Assembly: GCA_030704615.1 (NCBI GenBank)
Contig: CM060732.1
Location: 57,081,053-57,145,052 of the forward strand
From: Takakia lepidozioides
Lineage: Eukaryota > Streptophyta > Takakiopsida > Takakiales > Takakiaceae
DNA length: 64,000 nucleotides
Direction: 5' to 3'
Part shown: piece by piece, positions 12,309 through 23,559 of the stretch
How the letters are laid out: each line of letters starts with the position of its first letter
Position numbering within the stretch: position 1 is the first letter of the stretch
Translations under genes and position numbers: made by a program
The notes under the pieces: model-generated
Database searches by the model: none
What the model was told of the DNA's origin: nothing
What the model saw: the letters and a program-made list of their open reading frames with translations, nothing else

Positions 12309-13066
12309 GGGAACAACTTTGAGATGTTTGTTACTACTGCACAGTCGTAACGGATAAATTCGTATTTCTAATGGCGGATAGAAGTTGCATCAATGACTCC
12401 GCAGTCGGCGCAATATTCGCGGCGATTTAATTCAATTACGTAAATTGTTTTTTTTTAAAACAACAATTACAATTGGTTTTAAGCACTAGAGAACGACTCT
12501 TAACAACTAGGCATTCATTGCACACCCTATTCAAAAATGGAATTTTTATAAGTGCTCCACATGGATCATGACGTGGAATATTTTAATGTATTTTAGGGCT
12601 TGTGTGGCTCGTAGAGATTTTTCTAATCGTCGGATGTAAAATGATCTAAGGATGGAAGAGTAACTTTGTCCTTTGCCTGAATTTGTCTAAGTGTTGGGAG
12701 AGGGATAGAGGCTTGGGAGAGAGACGAGTAAGTGATGCGAGAAGGACGAAGACCAAATCGAGGCCCATGTCCTGTTGTTGCAAGCGTTTATGGCGTCAGG
12801 GGCGCATTATGTGCAAATGTGGGCTCTTGGCTCCCCTTTGTACCATGATTTGGTATTCTTCCTGATGTTCACAAGGTTCTTGGGGGAATCAGCTTGGTCT
12901 TAGCAGCCCATATTTAAATCTCTGCCCGCTCAGCTGCACCGTGGTGGTTACTACGGACCAATCCCACATTACCTGACTACAGATACAAGCAGCACGCACA
13001 AGAGGTCTTCTTGGGTTCATGGTCAGTCTAATCCGCAATGGGTCATGACACAAGGTAGAGGACAAT
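12309..13066. other. Intergenic, no gene seen
   Basis: AT-rich spacer between the gypsy remnant and the PPR pseudogene. It has a poly-T run near 12450 and one short frame at 12683-12865 that I do not recognise. Nothing else supportable. Confidence 0.3.
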
Positions 13067-13983
13067 GTGGTGAGGGCACCTTCTTCTTCGACCTATTTCA
13101 GCCTGTTTTGCCGAGATGTAGTGTCGTGGAGTGCGATGCTTGCAGGGTATGCACAGCAGGGACGTGGGATGGAGGCTTTGGAGACCTATGAAGTTGCGAA
13201 GGGAGAGTTTGATAACATGGCTGAACGAGATGTTGTCTCGTGGATCACGCTGAATCTCGCAAGATATGGCCAGCATGTGTGCGGGATGAGGGCATTGGAG
13301 ACATATGAGCAAATGTTGCGAGAAAGGGTGCAAGAAGGGGTGCAGCCTGACTGGGTCACGTTCATTTGTGTTTGCAATGCATGTGCAAACTTGGCAGCCC
13401 TGGGGACTTGGAGACCTGGTAAAGGGCAAAGAGGTCCATCGTTACATCGTTAAAGCTGGAATTGTACCAGATGTAACAATACCTCGTCGACATGTATGCC
13501 AAACGTGGGAGCATTCCCTTGTGGACAATGAGTGTTCAATAATAGGGCTGAGCGAAATGTGGTGTGGTGGAACGTGATGATCGCAGGACTTGCACAACAT
13601 GGGCGGGGATTGCGGGGTTTGGAGACCTATGAGCAAATGATGTGGGTCTAGGGGGTGAAGCCCGAGCACATTACGTTTGTTTGTGTTTGTAGTGCATGTG
13701 CGAGCCTGCTGGAGAAGGGCAAAGAGGTCCATGGTTGCATCGTCAAAGCTGGAATTGTGGTAGATGTCATTCTGAACAATACCCTTCTGGATAGGGAGTG
13801 TTCAACAATATGGTTGAGCGAAATGTGGTGTCGTGGAAAGTGATAATCGCAGGACATGCACAACAGGGGCGGGGACTGCAGGTTTTGGAGACCTATGAGC
13901 AGTTGATGTGGGAGGGGGTGAAGTCCGACCACATTACGTTCAGAGAGTTCAAATGCCTCTCCACCATGACCTTGCTTAGCTAA
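13067..13983 (+). pseudogene. PPR (PLS-class) pseudogene fragments
   Basis: Pieces of an organellar RNA-editing/processing type pentatricopeptide protein. Recognisable repeat elements are RDVVSWSAMLAGYAQQGRG (about 13110), AERDVVSWITL (about 13220), a VTFICVCNACANLAAL block (13350-13400), KGKEVHGCIVKAGI (about 13720) and ERNVVSWKVIIAGHAQQGRG (about 13810). The 35-residue register breaks repeatedly by frameshift and stop, so the copy is dead. Similar pieces recur at 38880-39500, suggesting a duplicated PPR locus later split by transposon insertions. Confidence 0.82.
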
Positions 13984-14102
13984 CCATGCCTTGCTGATGT
14001 TGTTGTCTTGCACTTGAGCTGTTTTTGGACACTGGCTGGAACATCCACAAGGCGGCTCTGCTCGAGAGAGAAATTAGCTTGAATGCAGGGGCAGATTTTG
14101 AG

Positions 14103-14783
14103 ATCACAATCACCACTCAGAGCGCTGTTCTATGCACCGGCATGGCATGTCAGCATGCATATCAGCCCAAACTCATTACTCCATGAGCCTTCCACTGCCG
14201 GAGTGTGCCCATTCAAGCCAGATCTTCGAAACGTAGGGATGGAACGGGGTTTTGAAACCAACATTGCCCAACTGGTGCCCAATTCAGCTCCGCATCTTGG
14301 TCCATTACTCTGCTGCACATTGTGAAGTTTTCTGCCCGTTCACCGCAAGTTGAAGAAGGAGTATTCTTAAAACACGGGTACTCATAATCCGAAAATGGCT
14401 CCAGCTTATGTTGCTTGAGTGCGAATATGAGTGTGGTTGGCTTGGCAGCTTTATATCTGGTCCATCCCACTCGATATGATGAGCAGGTTCAGCTTGACTT
14501 CTCTCACACAAAAGATGCGCCAAGATGGGGTTTGCTGCCCTAGATGACTTCCCGTCGTTATTCTGGGCTGCAACATACAATTAATCTGGCCCATGGCGAG
14601 GGGCCTTGCCTTCCACCAATCATCTGTAAGTCCTATGAAACTGGTTTGTGGCAGTTTGTAAGTAGTGGGCAGCGATGGTGGGCTGTTGTAGGATTTGATG
14701 AACTCAATGTCGTGTGCTGACAGCAACCTCTCATCTCTTATGCAAGCATTCAACAAGCCAAGTTGACTGCAGAGCATATGCAA
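14103..14783 (-). other. Unrecognised minus-strand reading frames
   Basis: Overlapping minus-strand frames (14783-14451, 14580-14305, 14470-14213) give fairly protein-like sequence, for example RDERLLSAHDIEFIKSYN and AHHIEWDGPDIK, and could be one decayed coding segment with a frameshift near 14450. I cannot place it in a family. It could equally be non-coding. Confidence 0.25.
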
Positions 14784-14829
14784 CCCCCCATGTTTCTAGT
14801 TGCCTAATGTTCTTCATGTCAAGTTATTT

Positions 14830-17690
14830 TACCACTAGTGTGAAACTAGCTAGGAAATAGCTAGCTTTTACATATTGACATTTGGGATTGGCCCAAGTGT
14901 CAATCCAGGGGTCAAGGCAGATTTAGGCCCTGGAGTGGTTATCTTCACGGCAAGCGCGGAGGCTCATCTTTCTCGAGTTGAGCCTCACCGCCTAGCTATG
15001 GCGCCGTAGTGTGGATTCCCCATGGCGTGGGGTGCACTTGGCTTGACTTGTATTTGAGTGATGAGGTTATATATGCATGAGTTTATGCTTCAGCTTTGTG
15101 AGCTCGTGCTTGTATTCTTCTTCTTTATCACTCGAGAAAGATCAGCTCGTATCTATGAGTGCTAGATACGAGTTAGTTGTAGCACTTGTGGTTTTTGCTT
15201 GAGAATGAGAGAAACCAAGTTGTTATGCAAGGAGCACCGTGGAGCTCTTGGTTGTTAGAAGCGGAGGCGATGTGGGTTACGAGGTGGTAAACCTGGCATT
15301 CGATCTTCAGCTTCAGAGATGAAAGCACCATGCTGCAGGTAATTCCAGAGCACCTTGATGGTTTCAGATTGTGTACATGCATGAGCAAGCACGATTGGGA
15401 AGAGGACCAGTCAAGAGCAGGTTATAGTGGCTTTGGTGGCAAAGCTGAGAACTGGACTTGGGAATGCGAGCTTTCATTGTGTGAAGGATTGCAAGACCAA
15501 GCGAAAGGGCTGATTTGGCTTGGGGCAAATCAGTGCACTTTGTGGAGTATGGTGAGATTGGGTTTCAATCTCGAGCTTCAGCATTGAGAGGGCTCTTGTC
15601 ATGGCAAGAGCAGGGCTGGAACAGGAGCTAAGAGGTGCGGCAAGGCCATGGAATGTGCACCTAGGGTTTCAGAGCTTGGAAGAAGAGCTCTTGCACCACA
15701 AGAGAAGTGTCTTGTGGCTGGAAATGTAAGCCTTAGGGTTTCAGGAGCTTGGCAAAGGCTGTGGAGTGCTTAGTCTTGTCTTAGAGAGCATCAAGGAGCC
15801 AAGGAGCCAAGATAGGGGGCTGATATCTCTTGTGTGAAGGGTTGCATGTGTGGAGCATGCTATCAGCCTGGTGAAGGCTTGCACTTTCAGGTGTGGGAGT
15901 GCAAGAAAGGAAGGAAGGGGCTGGTTTCCCTGTAGGGCATGTGGAGCATGCTTTCAGCCTGCTGAAGCTTGTATTTTCAGGTTTGTGGGTGCAAGAAATG
16001 AAGCAAAGGAGCTGATTCTCTTATGGTGAGAGTGGGGCATGTGTGGAGCATGCCTTCAGCCCATTGAGGCTCTTGTTTTCAAGCTTAGAGAGCTAGAACG
16101 GAAGGTCTAGGGCTGGTTTCCACTTGGAGTGAAAGAAAAGCACTTGTAGGGCCTATGTGAGTTGGGGTTTCAACTTCAAGCTTGAAGGGAGCGCAACTCT
16201 TGAAGCACAGGTGTAGGGGGCTGGAATAGGCTCTAAGACAGATGCTATGGCCAAGGAGAGTGCTTGAATGAGTGCTCACAAGGGCTGGGAACCAGCAGGG
16301 CTTGGTTGTTTGCCATTGAGTTTAGTGGCGTGTTTGGGGAGGCTAAGTGAGAAAGAAGGCTTGGTTTGTGGCAACCACCTCATGGCTTAGGGCTACTATG
16401 GTGGTGTGTGGGAGCCGAAAGAGCAAGATACCTTGCTGATTTCCTCACAGCCACCATAGCTCGGTGGAAAGAAGCCTAGAGTCCAAGAGACACAAACCCT
16501 AGCTTGGCGTGGCTAAACCCCTTGGAGAAATGGCTAAACTGCCCCTGTGGGCCCTGTGACACCCCCCCTTGCCCCTGTGACCCTAAAAGGCTGTGAAGGG
16601 GCTGTGACACCCAAAAAATGGCTTGCCGGCCCCCGGCCCTGTGGGCGGCTGTGAAAGGCGCCCAAAATTGTGAGTGAGAGGCTGTGACGGGCTGTGACAT
16701 AGGCTGTTCCCCCGGCTGTGAAAATTGTAAAGGCCCTGTGATGAACCAATGGTTGTGCGGCTGTGAGGCCGGCTGTGACATGAAGACAGGCCCAAGGCTG
16801 TGAGGGCGACCCTGTAGGGCCCTGTGAAAAGAAAAAAGGCAATGGGGCTGTGATGTGAGGGCTGTGAAGAATGAGGCCTGTTGTGAAGGCAAGGCCCTGT
16901 TGCCTGAGGCCCTGTTGTGAGGGGCTTGACCTGTTGCCACGAAATGACAAGACTGTGAGACCAGTGAGCTGTGTGGGCCTGTGCTGGTCTGTGGTGGCCC
17001 GTGTTGACCTGTGGACGGCCTGTGCTGACTCGTGGAGGCACTGGGACTGCCTAAGGACTGGCATGTGGTCTGGAAGGCCGAATTTTGAAGCTCGTGGAGG
17101 GCGGTTTGAGGAGTATCTTCATGATATTCCCATGGTCATGCAAGTGAGGGAAGAGAGGAGAGGAAGAGTGTTGGGATGAGGGCATGCTGGGGTTAGGCAT
17201 TGCTTTAGCTTCTCTTCCTCGTAGTTTCCACCCTCTCATTAGGCCAAGACCTTTCCGTAGGTGGAGGCAAGAGTCAGGGGTTTGGGCTGGGGTGTCCTTG
17301 CAGGAGCAACACCGTGGAGTTGTTTTTGGTGTGGGGGAGTTGTCGTTCTGATTTCTTGTGTTTGGATCCCCTCCATACCTGCATGCTTGACTGTGCGCCA
17401 TGCTAGTTTTGTGTGGGCGCTTGTTTTTATAGGTGATTGGTCCGGATTTGATCACCGGCCAGTAGAGCATGCTGTCGATGGTGAGGCTGGGGTGATGACC
17501 AGCCAGACCATCATTGTTTCTCCTGTGGTGAGGTTGGAGGTGATGACCAGCCAACCATAGGAGTGCTTGCGGTGGATGCAGGTACAGGTGTAGGCTATGT
17601 TAGGAACTTAGTATTCCAAACCATAAGCCGCAACAGGTTCTCTACCCGGTTACCTTGTGGAGAGGGGGTTAGGGACATGTTCATGACCGG
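14830..17690 (+). other. Long LTR/leader region of the methyltransferase retrotransposon
   Basis: About 2.8 kb before gag without a convincing gene. A TATATATGCATG word at 15068-15080 may be the LTR TATA box. From about 15600 to 16290 there are imperfect repeats of roughly 100-120 bp built on GGGCTGGTTTCC, GGAGCATGC and TTTCAGCCT. No standard primer-binding site (TGGTATCAGAGC) is visible before gag. Open frames here are low-complexity shadows. Confidence 0.45.
16530..17065 (+). repeat. Degenerate GGCTGTGA / CCCTGTGA simple-repeat tract
   Basis: Over about 500 bp the octamer-like words GGCTGTGA and CCCTGTGA recur dozens of times at irregular spacing. Because they contain no stop in some minus-strand frames, they create long but meaningless minus-strand frames of 150-176 codons. 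Confidence 0.75.
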
Positions 17691-19083
17691 TTGAGTGTCA
17701 ACACGGAGGTGCCACTAGTTGCTGGGGACAGTGCCGGTTCGAGCACTAGCGATACTAGTGGGTACACGAGACGAGGTGTGCGGTTTAGGCCACCTTCACC
17801 TCCTGTGTCTTCTACGGAAGGTTCTGATTCGGATTGTGAATCAGGAGGACTCATACCGGCGGTGCAAGTTGTTTCTTTGCCATTGTTGTGGGACACAATG
17901 GAGGAGATGTATGGAGCTACCAAGGGGCCACGAAGGTACTCTGGGGCGGTGGGCACCATCGAGTTGGATGATTTTATCCAAGAGTTTGATAGTTGGTGTG
18001 ATTTGCAGCAAATGCGCAATCCACAACTATTTACGCCTTTCATGGCATGGAAGGGGCTGTTTCAGCACCTTGAGGGGCCGCCTATGGATGATTACCATGA
18101 GGGCGGGGGCATGAGGTTGAGATCGAGGAGTGGAGACTGGTCACCCGACTATGTCTCCATCACTAGGGGCACTAGAGCCACGAGGGCAGTGGCTACACCT
18201 GCCGCTGCACCGGCAGCTTCAGCAAGCAGCACTGGGACTGGTGGTACAGTAGCTACGACGTCCACCCAAGCCACTACCGCACCAGCACTAGCACCCGTGC
18301 CTGCCTTCAACCCTGTTGTGGAGTTCTTCGAAGAGTTGAGAGGGAACTACCAAGGGGTGAGGACAGAGAAGTTGCGGAGCTTGCAAGAGTTCCAACGGAA
18401 GCCGACCGAGAGCTTGAGGGAGGCTTTCACTCGCATGAGGCGCTTGATAAATGTAACCCAAGGGGTTACGGAAGCTCAGGCAGTCCAATTCTGGTATGGG
18501 ATATTGGACAAGGAGCTGAGGAGAAGGGTGCGGGATGCAACTCTCCTACAAGCGGCCCAACCCACCTTAGCAAATGTGTTTTTGCTGGCAGAGCGGATAG
18601 AGCTCAACATGGTGGAGGAACGAGTGGTCATGGTGGGATTTGCTAAGGAGACACCACGGGGTAGTGGTGCTCCTAGCCAACCACTACCTCAACGTGCTCA
18701 AGGCAACAAGGGGGCTCAGGTGAAGCTCAGGGAAGGGCAGAGAGGACCTCAGATGCAGGGGTCTCTCCCTTCATTTGCTGGCCAACAACGGGCGGATGTG
18801 GTGTGCTGGACATGTGGAGGACCCCATGTCAAGAAGGATTGCCCAGAGGGAGGCAAAGGGCCGGCACATGCACAGCCTGCACAGTTGCAGTGTGGGCATT
18901 GTGGCAAGCACGGGCATGGAGGCCCAGTGTTATGGTTTGCATCCTGAGTTGCGCCCAGGCCAGTTCCAAGGGAACAATGGTGGCCGGGGGCGAGGTGGAG
19001 CAGCCCAGAGAGGACGAGGTGGCCAGCCACGAGGCCAAGGGCAAGCTCAACGTGGCCAAGGACGCGGGAGGTCAGGGTGTTGA
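17691..19083 (+). CDS. Gag polyprotein with capsid-like region and two CCHC knuckles
   Basis: The open frame 17691-18947 starts MSVNTEVPL and contains a gypsy capsid (retrotransposon gag) region: LRSLQEFQRKPTESLREAF and TRMRRLINVTQGVTEAQAV around 18370-18490. Next is a zinc knuckle CWTCGGPHVKKDC (near 18815). A second knuckle, CGHCGKHGH followed by MEAQC, is split by a one-base frameshift near 18917; in the next frame an RGG-rich tail (GGRGRGGAAQRGRGGQPRGQ) runs to 19083. The role is particle assembly and RNA binding. The region 19084-19695 has short frames that may be the gag-protease linker. Confidence 0.83.
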
Positions 19084-19695
19084 CCAAGGCATGGCCAACC
19101 GGCTTCAGCAGCTAGAGCAGAGGCTCGCTGCCATGGCTACAGCTCAGGTGGTACCGGCTCTAAGGCCGGATGGTCCACCTCCTGCTCCTGAGGGAGAGAT
19201 ATGGGAGGCATGGGATTCATGTGTGGAGCAGCACTACCACTAGTGCAGGTGGAGTCTGCTGCAGCCGTGACTCGAGGAGCAGCACGAGTTCCTGAGCCAC
19301 GAGGTGCAGAGGTGGAGTTGGATCCACAGCGTGGGGAGGCAAGCCGTCAGGCTAGGCTTCCTCAGTCATTCACATTGGCGGAGACAGTGTCGACGCATCC
19401 ATGGCACCTAGTTCTCGCCCGACTGTTACCGAGGCGGAGGTTACTATGCCATTGGGGAGAGCTACACGGGTAGCACCACTACCTAGTGTTGCCAAGGCTA
19501 CGGCAGCTAGTGTGCTGCTAGGAGCGGCCACATCTGTGTGCCAGGCTCCATTGTTCTCGGCTACCATGATTGCGACGCCGGGGGTAAGACCAGCTGAGGT
19601 GTTCAGGCTGGCAGCTACACTCTGTGAGAGTGGGGAGGTTACTTCATCTTCTGCGGAGATAGTGGGAGGTGTAGTGCCGGAGGGGATCCTCGGAT

Positions 19696-20460
19696 TTGAG
19701 GGTCAAGACTGCCACGGCGGCGCCATGGCAAGCTGCAGCTGCCAGGTTGATGGAGCTGCCAGCTAGGCCAGCCATTGAGCGCGCCATGGTGACTGGAGTT
19801 GTCATGTTAGACAACCAGGATGGCATTTTCTGTTTGAGTGGACCGGCAGGCAAGAGGTACCGGCCACTGCGGGTCTTGTTGGACTCGGGAGCTCAGCCAT
19901 TGATGCTGGGCAGAGCTGCTATTGCAGGCTTGGGCCTCACGGAGGCGGATATGGAGCCTTGTCCTTTCCAGATACAGACGTCTCTGGGAGGATCGGAGCA
20001 GGCTCGGGGCATGACACGGCGTGAGTTGGCTATCAGACTACGGCCGGATCACCCTACAGATGGCTCAGTGATGCGAGCCAAGGCCATTGTGACAGACGCA
20101 GTCTCATACGATGTCCTGGTTGGTGGGGCAGTGTTGTACCCCATGGGCTTCACCCTGGATTTTTGGGAGGAGTCAGCTTCCTATAGGCCTGCATGGCAGT
20201 CAGGGGAGGGCCGGCGTGTGCAGCTCCCTGTGACGTTCATAGGAGGAGTTGCGGTTGCCCAGCGAGGCAAGATGCCGACACTAGCAGCATTCACAGCGGC
20301 AGTGAGTTGGCCTAGAGAGTTGCTTGAGGGCAATGCTCATTCAGAGGATGTACCACCTCCGGGAGAGCAGGATGACATGTATGGTATGGCGGGAGTTGCC
20401 TACCATGGTTGCTCAGACTCCATTGTGGGGCACGAGCAAGGATTTGCAGCGGGATGCTGA
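19696..20460 (+). CDS. Retrotransposon aspartic protease domain
   Basis: Frame of 254 codons. The active-site signature VLLDSGAQPLMLG (DSG, residues about 63-65) is preceded by a strand ending RYRPLR. The conserved flap-to-C-terminal part reads SYDVLVGGAVLYPMGFTLDFW at about 20100-20165 (GGAVLYPMGFTLDFW being the most diagnostic piece). It would process the polyprotein. The frame ends at TGA 20458-20460, only about 120 bp before methyltransferase motif I, which is in the same frame, so protease and methyltransferase were probably one polyprotein. Confidence 0.82.
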   Translation: MRVKTATAAPWQAAAARLMELPARPAIERAMVTGVVMLDNQDGIFCLSGPAGKRYRPLRVLLDSGAQPLMLGRAAIAGLGLTEADMEPCPFQIQTSLGGSEQARGMTRRELAIRLRPDHPTDGSVMRAKAIVTDAVSYDVLVGGAVLYPMGFTLDFWEESASYRPAWQSGEGRRVQLPVTFIGGVAVAQRGKMPTLAAFTAAVSWPRELLEGNAHSEDVPPPGEQDDMYGMAGVAYHGCSDSIVGHEQGFAAGC

Positions 20461-20580
20461 TCGACGGTGCAACAAGCCTGGGTGGAGGCTTTTGTACCGT
20501 CAGGAGAGGAGGAGAGTGTGGGGATTGCACCAGGACCACCTCAATTGTCTCCATTGGACACCACACCTATTGTGTGGCAG

Positions 20581-21716
20581 TATCCGGATGAAGGCATTTG
20601 TCTTCTGGACTTGTTTGGCGGGATCAGCACCGGATTGGCTGCTGTTACAGGCAGGTGTACGAGTTCGGCGTTACCTGTATGTGGAGAGGGATGAGACTGC
20701 ACGACGCGTTTCACTTCGCCATGTTGCTCTTGGTGCAGCGGTACCCTGAGTTGTTGTCGGTGTCTGCAATTCGTGGATATCAGCAGGCCTTGCCAGCAGA
20801 CATTTCGTTGCTGGGGGCGCAGGATTTGGAGCGGGTTGGCTCCATTGATCTGGTAGTGGCAGGTTGGCCCTGCCAAGGGCATTCATCAGCCGGGCATGGC
20901 AATGGATTGCGAGACTCGAGGTCGGGTCTGTTTTGGGAGATGGTGCGGGTTTTGCGCCACTTGCAGCTTCATCAAGCTGTATCTCCAGCATACATCTTGG
21001 AGAATGTGCCACTGATGGGCGATTCTCGGGCCAGGGTGATGGCCAGTGTGCATCAAGTCCGGTCGTGGCTTGGGTCAGCAGTGTTGCTAGATGCAGCTAC
21101 AGTGGGGTCACGGGCTCATCGTCCACGGCTATGGTGGACTAACTTGATGCCACCCGCACTGCTCAAGCGTGCATTTGATGGGGTGCAGCGGCCAGCACAT
21201 CTCACAGTGGATAACATTCTGGACACAGGGAGGCAGTCTCAACGTGTGAGACACGATGACCGTTCGCCTTTGGCAGTGGTCAACAAGGTGGGTCAACCAC
21301 GAGCAGCATTACCTACACTGCTCAGCTTCCCAGGATCGCATGCTTTCCGGGATAGTGGACCTGGCCTCCTGTGGGATGCTCAGTTGCAGCAGTTAGTGGA
21401 GCCTAATGCTGACGAGCGTGAGCGGGCAATGGGTTTTACCACTGGTACCACGGCGGTGTCGTCTCTTTCTGAGGCATCACGTCGTCAAGTGTTGGGGCAA
21501 GCAATGGATCTCAATTGCTTGACCTGGATTATCAGCTTGGCTCTGGCTGAGCAACGCAGAGTGCGGAGTACACTTCCCTCAATGGTCTCTCTGCCTACCG
21601 AGACGGTACAGGCAGTGAGTGGGGGCGAGCATGTGAGGACCACGGGGTGCATGCATCCATGGCACACGTGGGAGGTGCTCGAGGTTCAGAGGGAGTTGGC
21701 AGCCAAGGCGCTGTGA
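20581..21716 (+). CDS. C5-cytosine DNA methyltransferase domain inside the retrotransposon pol
   Basis: The motifs of C5-cytosine methyltransferases are present in order. Motif I, LDLFGGISTG (AdoMet binding), is at 20605-20634. A block with YLYVERDE follows in the next frame. Motif IV, GWPCQGHS, has its catalytic Cys codon at 20871. Motif VI is ILENVPL (about 21000), a motif VIII-like RAHRPRLWWTN lies near 21115-21145, a motif IX-like ERERAMGFTTGTT near 21420, and motif X-like LGQAMDLNCLTWI near 21495-21530. Two one-base frameshifts (about 20645 and 20725) separate motif I from the rest; from 20730 the frame is open to the TGA at 21714-21716. The enzyme would methylate cytosine in DNA using S-adenosylmethionine. 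Placement between protease and RT is unusual. The GGISTG/GFTTGTT style is closer to DNMT3/DRM-like than to CMT/MET1, but the subfamily is uncertain. Confidence 0.9.
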
Positions 21717-21827
21717 TGGATGAGGTTGGGGATTCTTCTCGGGTTGAGGAGGTCCTCAAGGATGAGATGATGGGGCAGGATGAGGCCTTGTCATTGACTG
21801 AGCAGGCAGGGAGTACTGCTCAAGAGG

Positions 21828-23340
21828 TTGCAACATAGCAACCACTGGACGCGTCCTCTACCTCTAAGCCCACTGGACTTAAGGTTGCAGTTACGGAGGA
21901 CAATTGGGAGCCTGACATTGGACCCATTGTCACCGGAGGAGAGAGACGACGTACGGCGGTTCCTGAGGGCTTACAGGAATTGCTTTGCCTTCAGTTTGAA
22001 GGACTTGGGAGCACTGAAGGGTCAAGAGATCCGTATTGAGTTGGCCACTGACACGCCAATCTTTCGGAGACCCTATAGATACAGTGACATGGAGAGGTCT
22101 TTGATTCAGATGAGGACTCAAGATCTCTGGGAGGCAGGTTTGGTGGAGCTCTCTGGTGGAGAGTATGCTTCAGCCACAGTGATGCCAGCCAAGAAGGATG
22201 TCTATGGCAATTGGACGGAGAGACGTATGTGCGGTGATTACCGGCCTGTAAATCGTCAGACCAAGTCCGATAAGTATGCCATGCCAACACCAGAGGAGAT
22301 CTTTGATGCCATCGGGCATGCTAAGGCCTTTAGCACTTTGGATTTACGATCCGGATATCACCAGTTGCCAATCAAGGAGGCGGACAAGCAGAAGACGGCA
22401 TTCTGGGGGATCAATGAGCACGGCAAGGATTGCCTATATCAGTGGCGGTTCTTACCATTTGGGCTTAAGAATGCTCCTGCAGAGTTTCAGAGAGTCATGG
22501 ATAGGATTCTAGCAGGGGTGGACTTTGCTCGGTGCTACATAGATGACATCATCATCTTTAGTGTTACGATGGAGGAGCATGAGAGACACCTTCAGGTGGT
22601 ATTGGAGCGCTTGAGAGCGCACGGATTGAAGTTGCATCCGGGGAAGTGCAAGTTTTTCCACAACCAGATTGAGTATCTGGGTCACATGATATATCCTGGA
22701 GGATTGGGGGTACAGCAGACTAAGGTAGAGGCCATTGCACAAATTCCACGCCCCACGGATGTGAGCCGAGTTCGAGCTTTCATGGGGTTGGCAAACTATT
22801 ATAGACGGTTTGTCAAGGGATTTAGTACCATTGCAAAGGCTCTAACCAAGCTGACCAAGGTGGACCAGGAGTGGCAGTGGGAAGATGAGCAGGAACGAGC
22901 TTTTCAAGAGCTCAAGGCGAGGTTGACCTCGGCGCCTATCTTGAGACGACCTCAGGGGGCGTCCCTTTCAGCTGCATACGGATTGGAGCATGCTGGGGCT
23001 TGGAGCGGTGCACACAGGTGGATGATGAGGGAAGAGAGTTCGTAGTGGCTTACGCTAGCCGCTCGAACAACGCTGCAGAGGCTAAGTACAGCTCATATGA
23101 GGGAGAGTTAGCTGCAGTGTGGGCCGTGGCACACTTCAGGTGCTATCTATACGGCAATCTTTTCACCCTTGTCACGGATCACCAGCCACTCAAGTGGTTG
23201 ATGGAGTCAGACAAGCTTACGGGGAAGCTTGCACGGTGGGCACTTATACTCCAGGAGTATGACTTTCAGGTTGTGCATCGACCGGGTTTGGTCAATCGGG
23301 ATGCGGATGGATTGAGTCGCAATCCATGCATGAGCCAGCA
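21828..23340 (+). CDS. Reverse transcriptase and RNase H of the methyltransferase retrotransposon
   Basis: RT in the frame from 21828: [47 protein letters not shown], catalytic CYIDDIIIFS (about 22535-22560), and thumb FMGLANYYRRFVKGF. A frameshift near 22960 leads into RNase H: DEGREFVVAYASRSNN, YEGELAAVWAVAHFRCYLYG, LVTDHQPLKWLM and the end motif NRDADGLSRNP (about 23310). It copies element RNA into DNA. The RT frame is the same as the methyltransferase frame, 112 bases downstream of its stop, consistent with an ancestral continuous pol. Confidence 0.93.
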
Positions 23341-23559
23341 GGATGACACTGGAGCTCGGTGGCATGGTGAGACGGACGAGGAGATGGTGCCGGGATGGCA
23401 CGCATCTGCATTTTTGTGTATCTTGGCATCGGGAGGTCAGATTGGACCTACAACAGGGATGACTGTAGACGGAGTGTCTGAGGACCCTGAGGCTAGTGAT
23501 GAGCTAGGTGGTGCCAGAGATATACATGAGGATTCGGCTGTGTTGGACTACCTCCGCAC

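Noticed and set aside
16476-17064. Minus-strand frames of 150-176 codons
   Set aside because: All three overlap the GGCTGTGA simple-repeat tract and overlap one another in different frames; low-complexity artefact.
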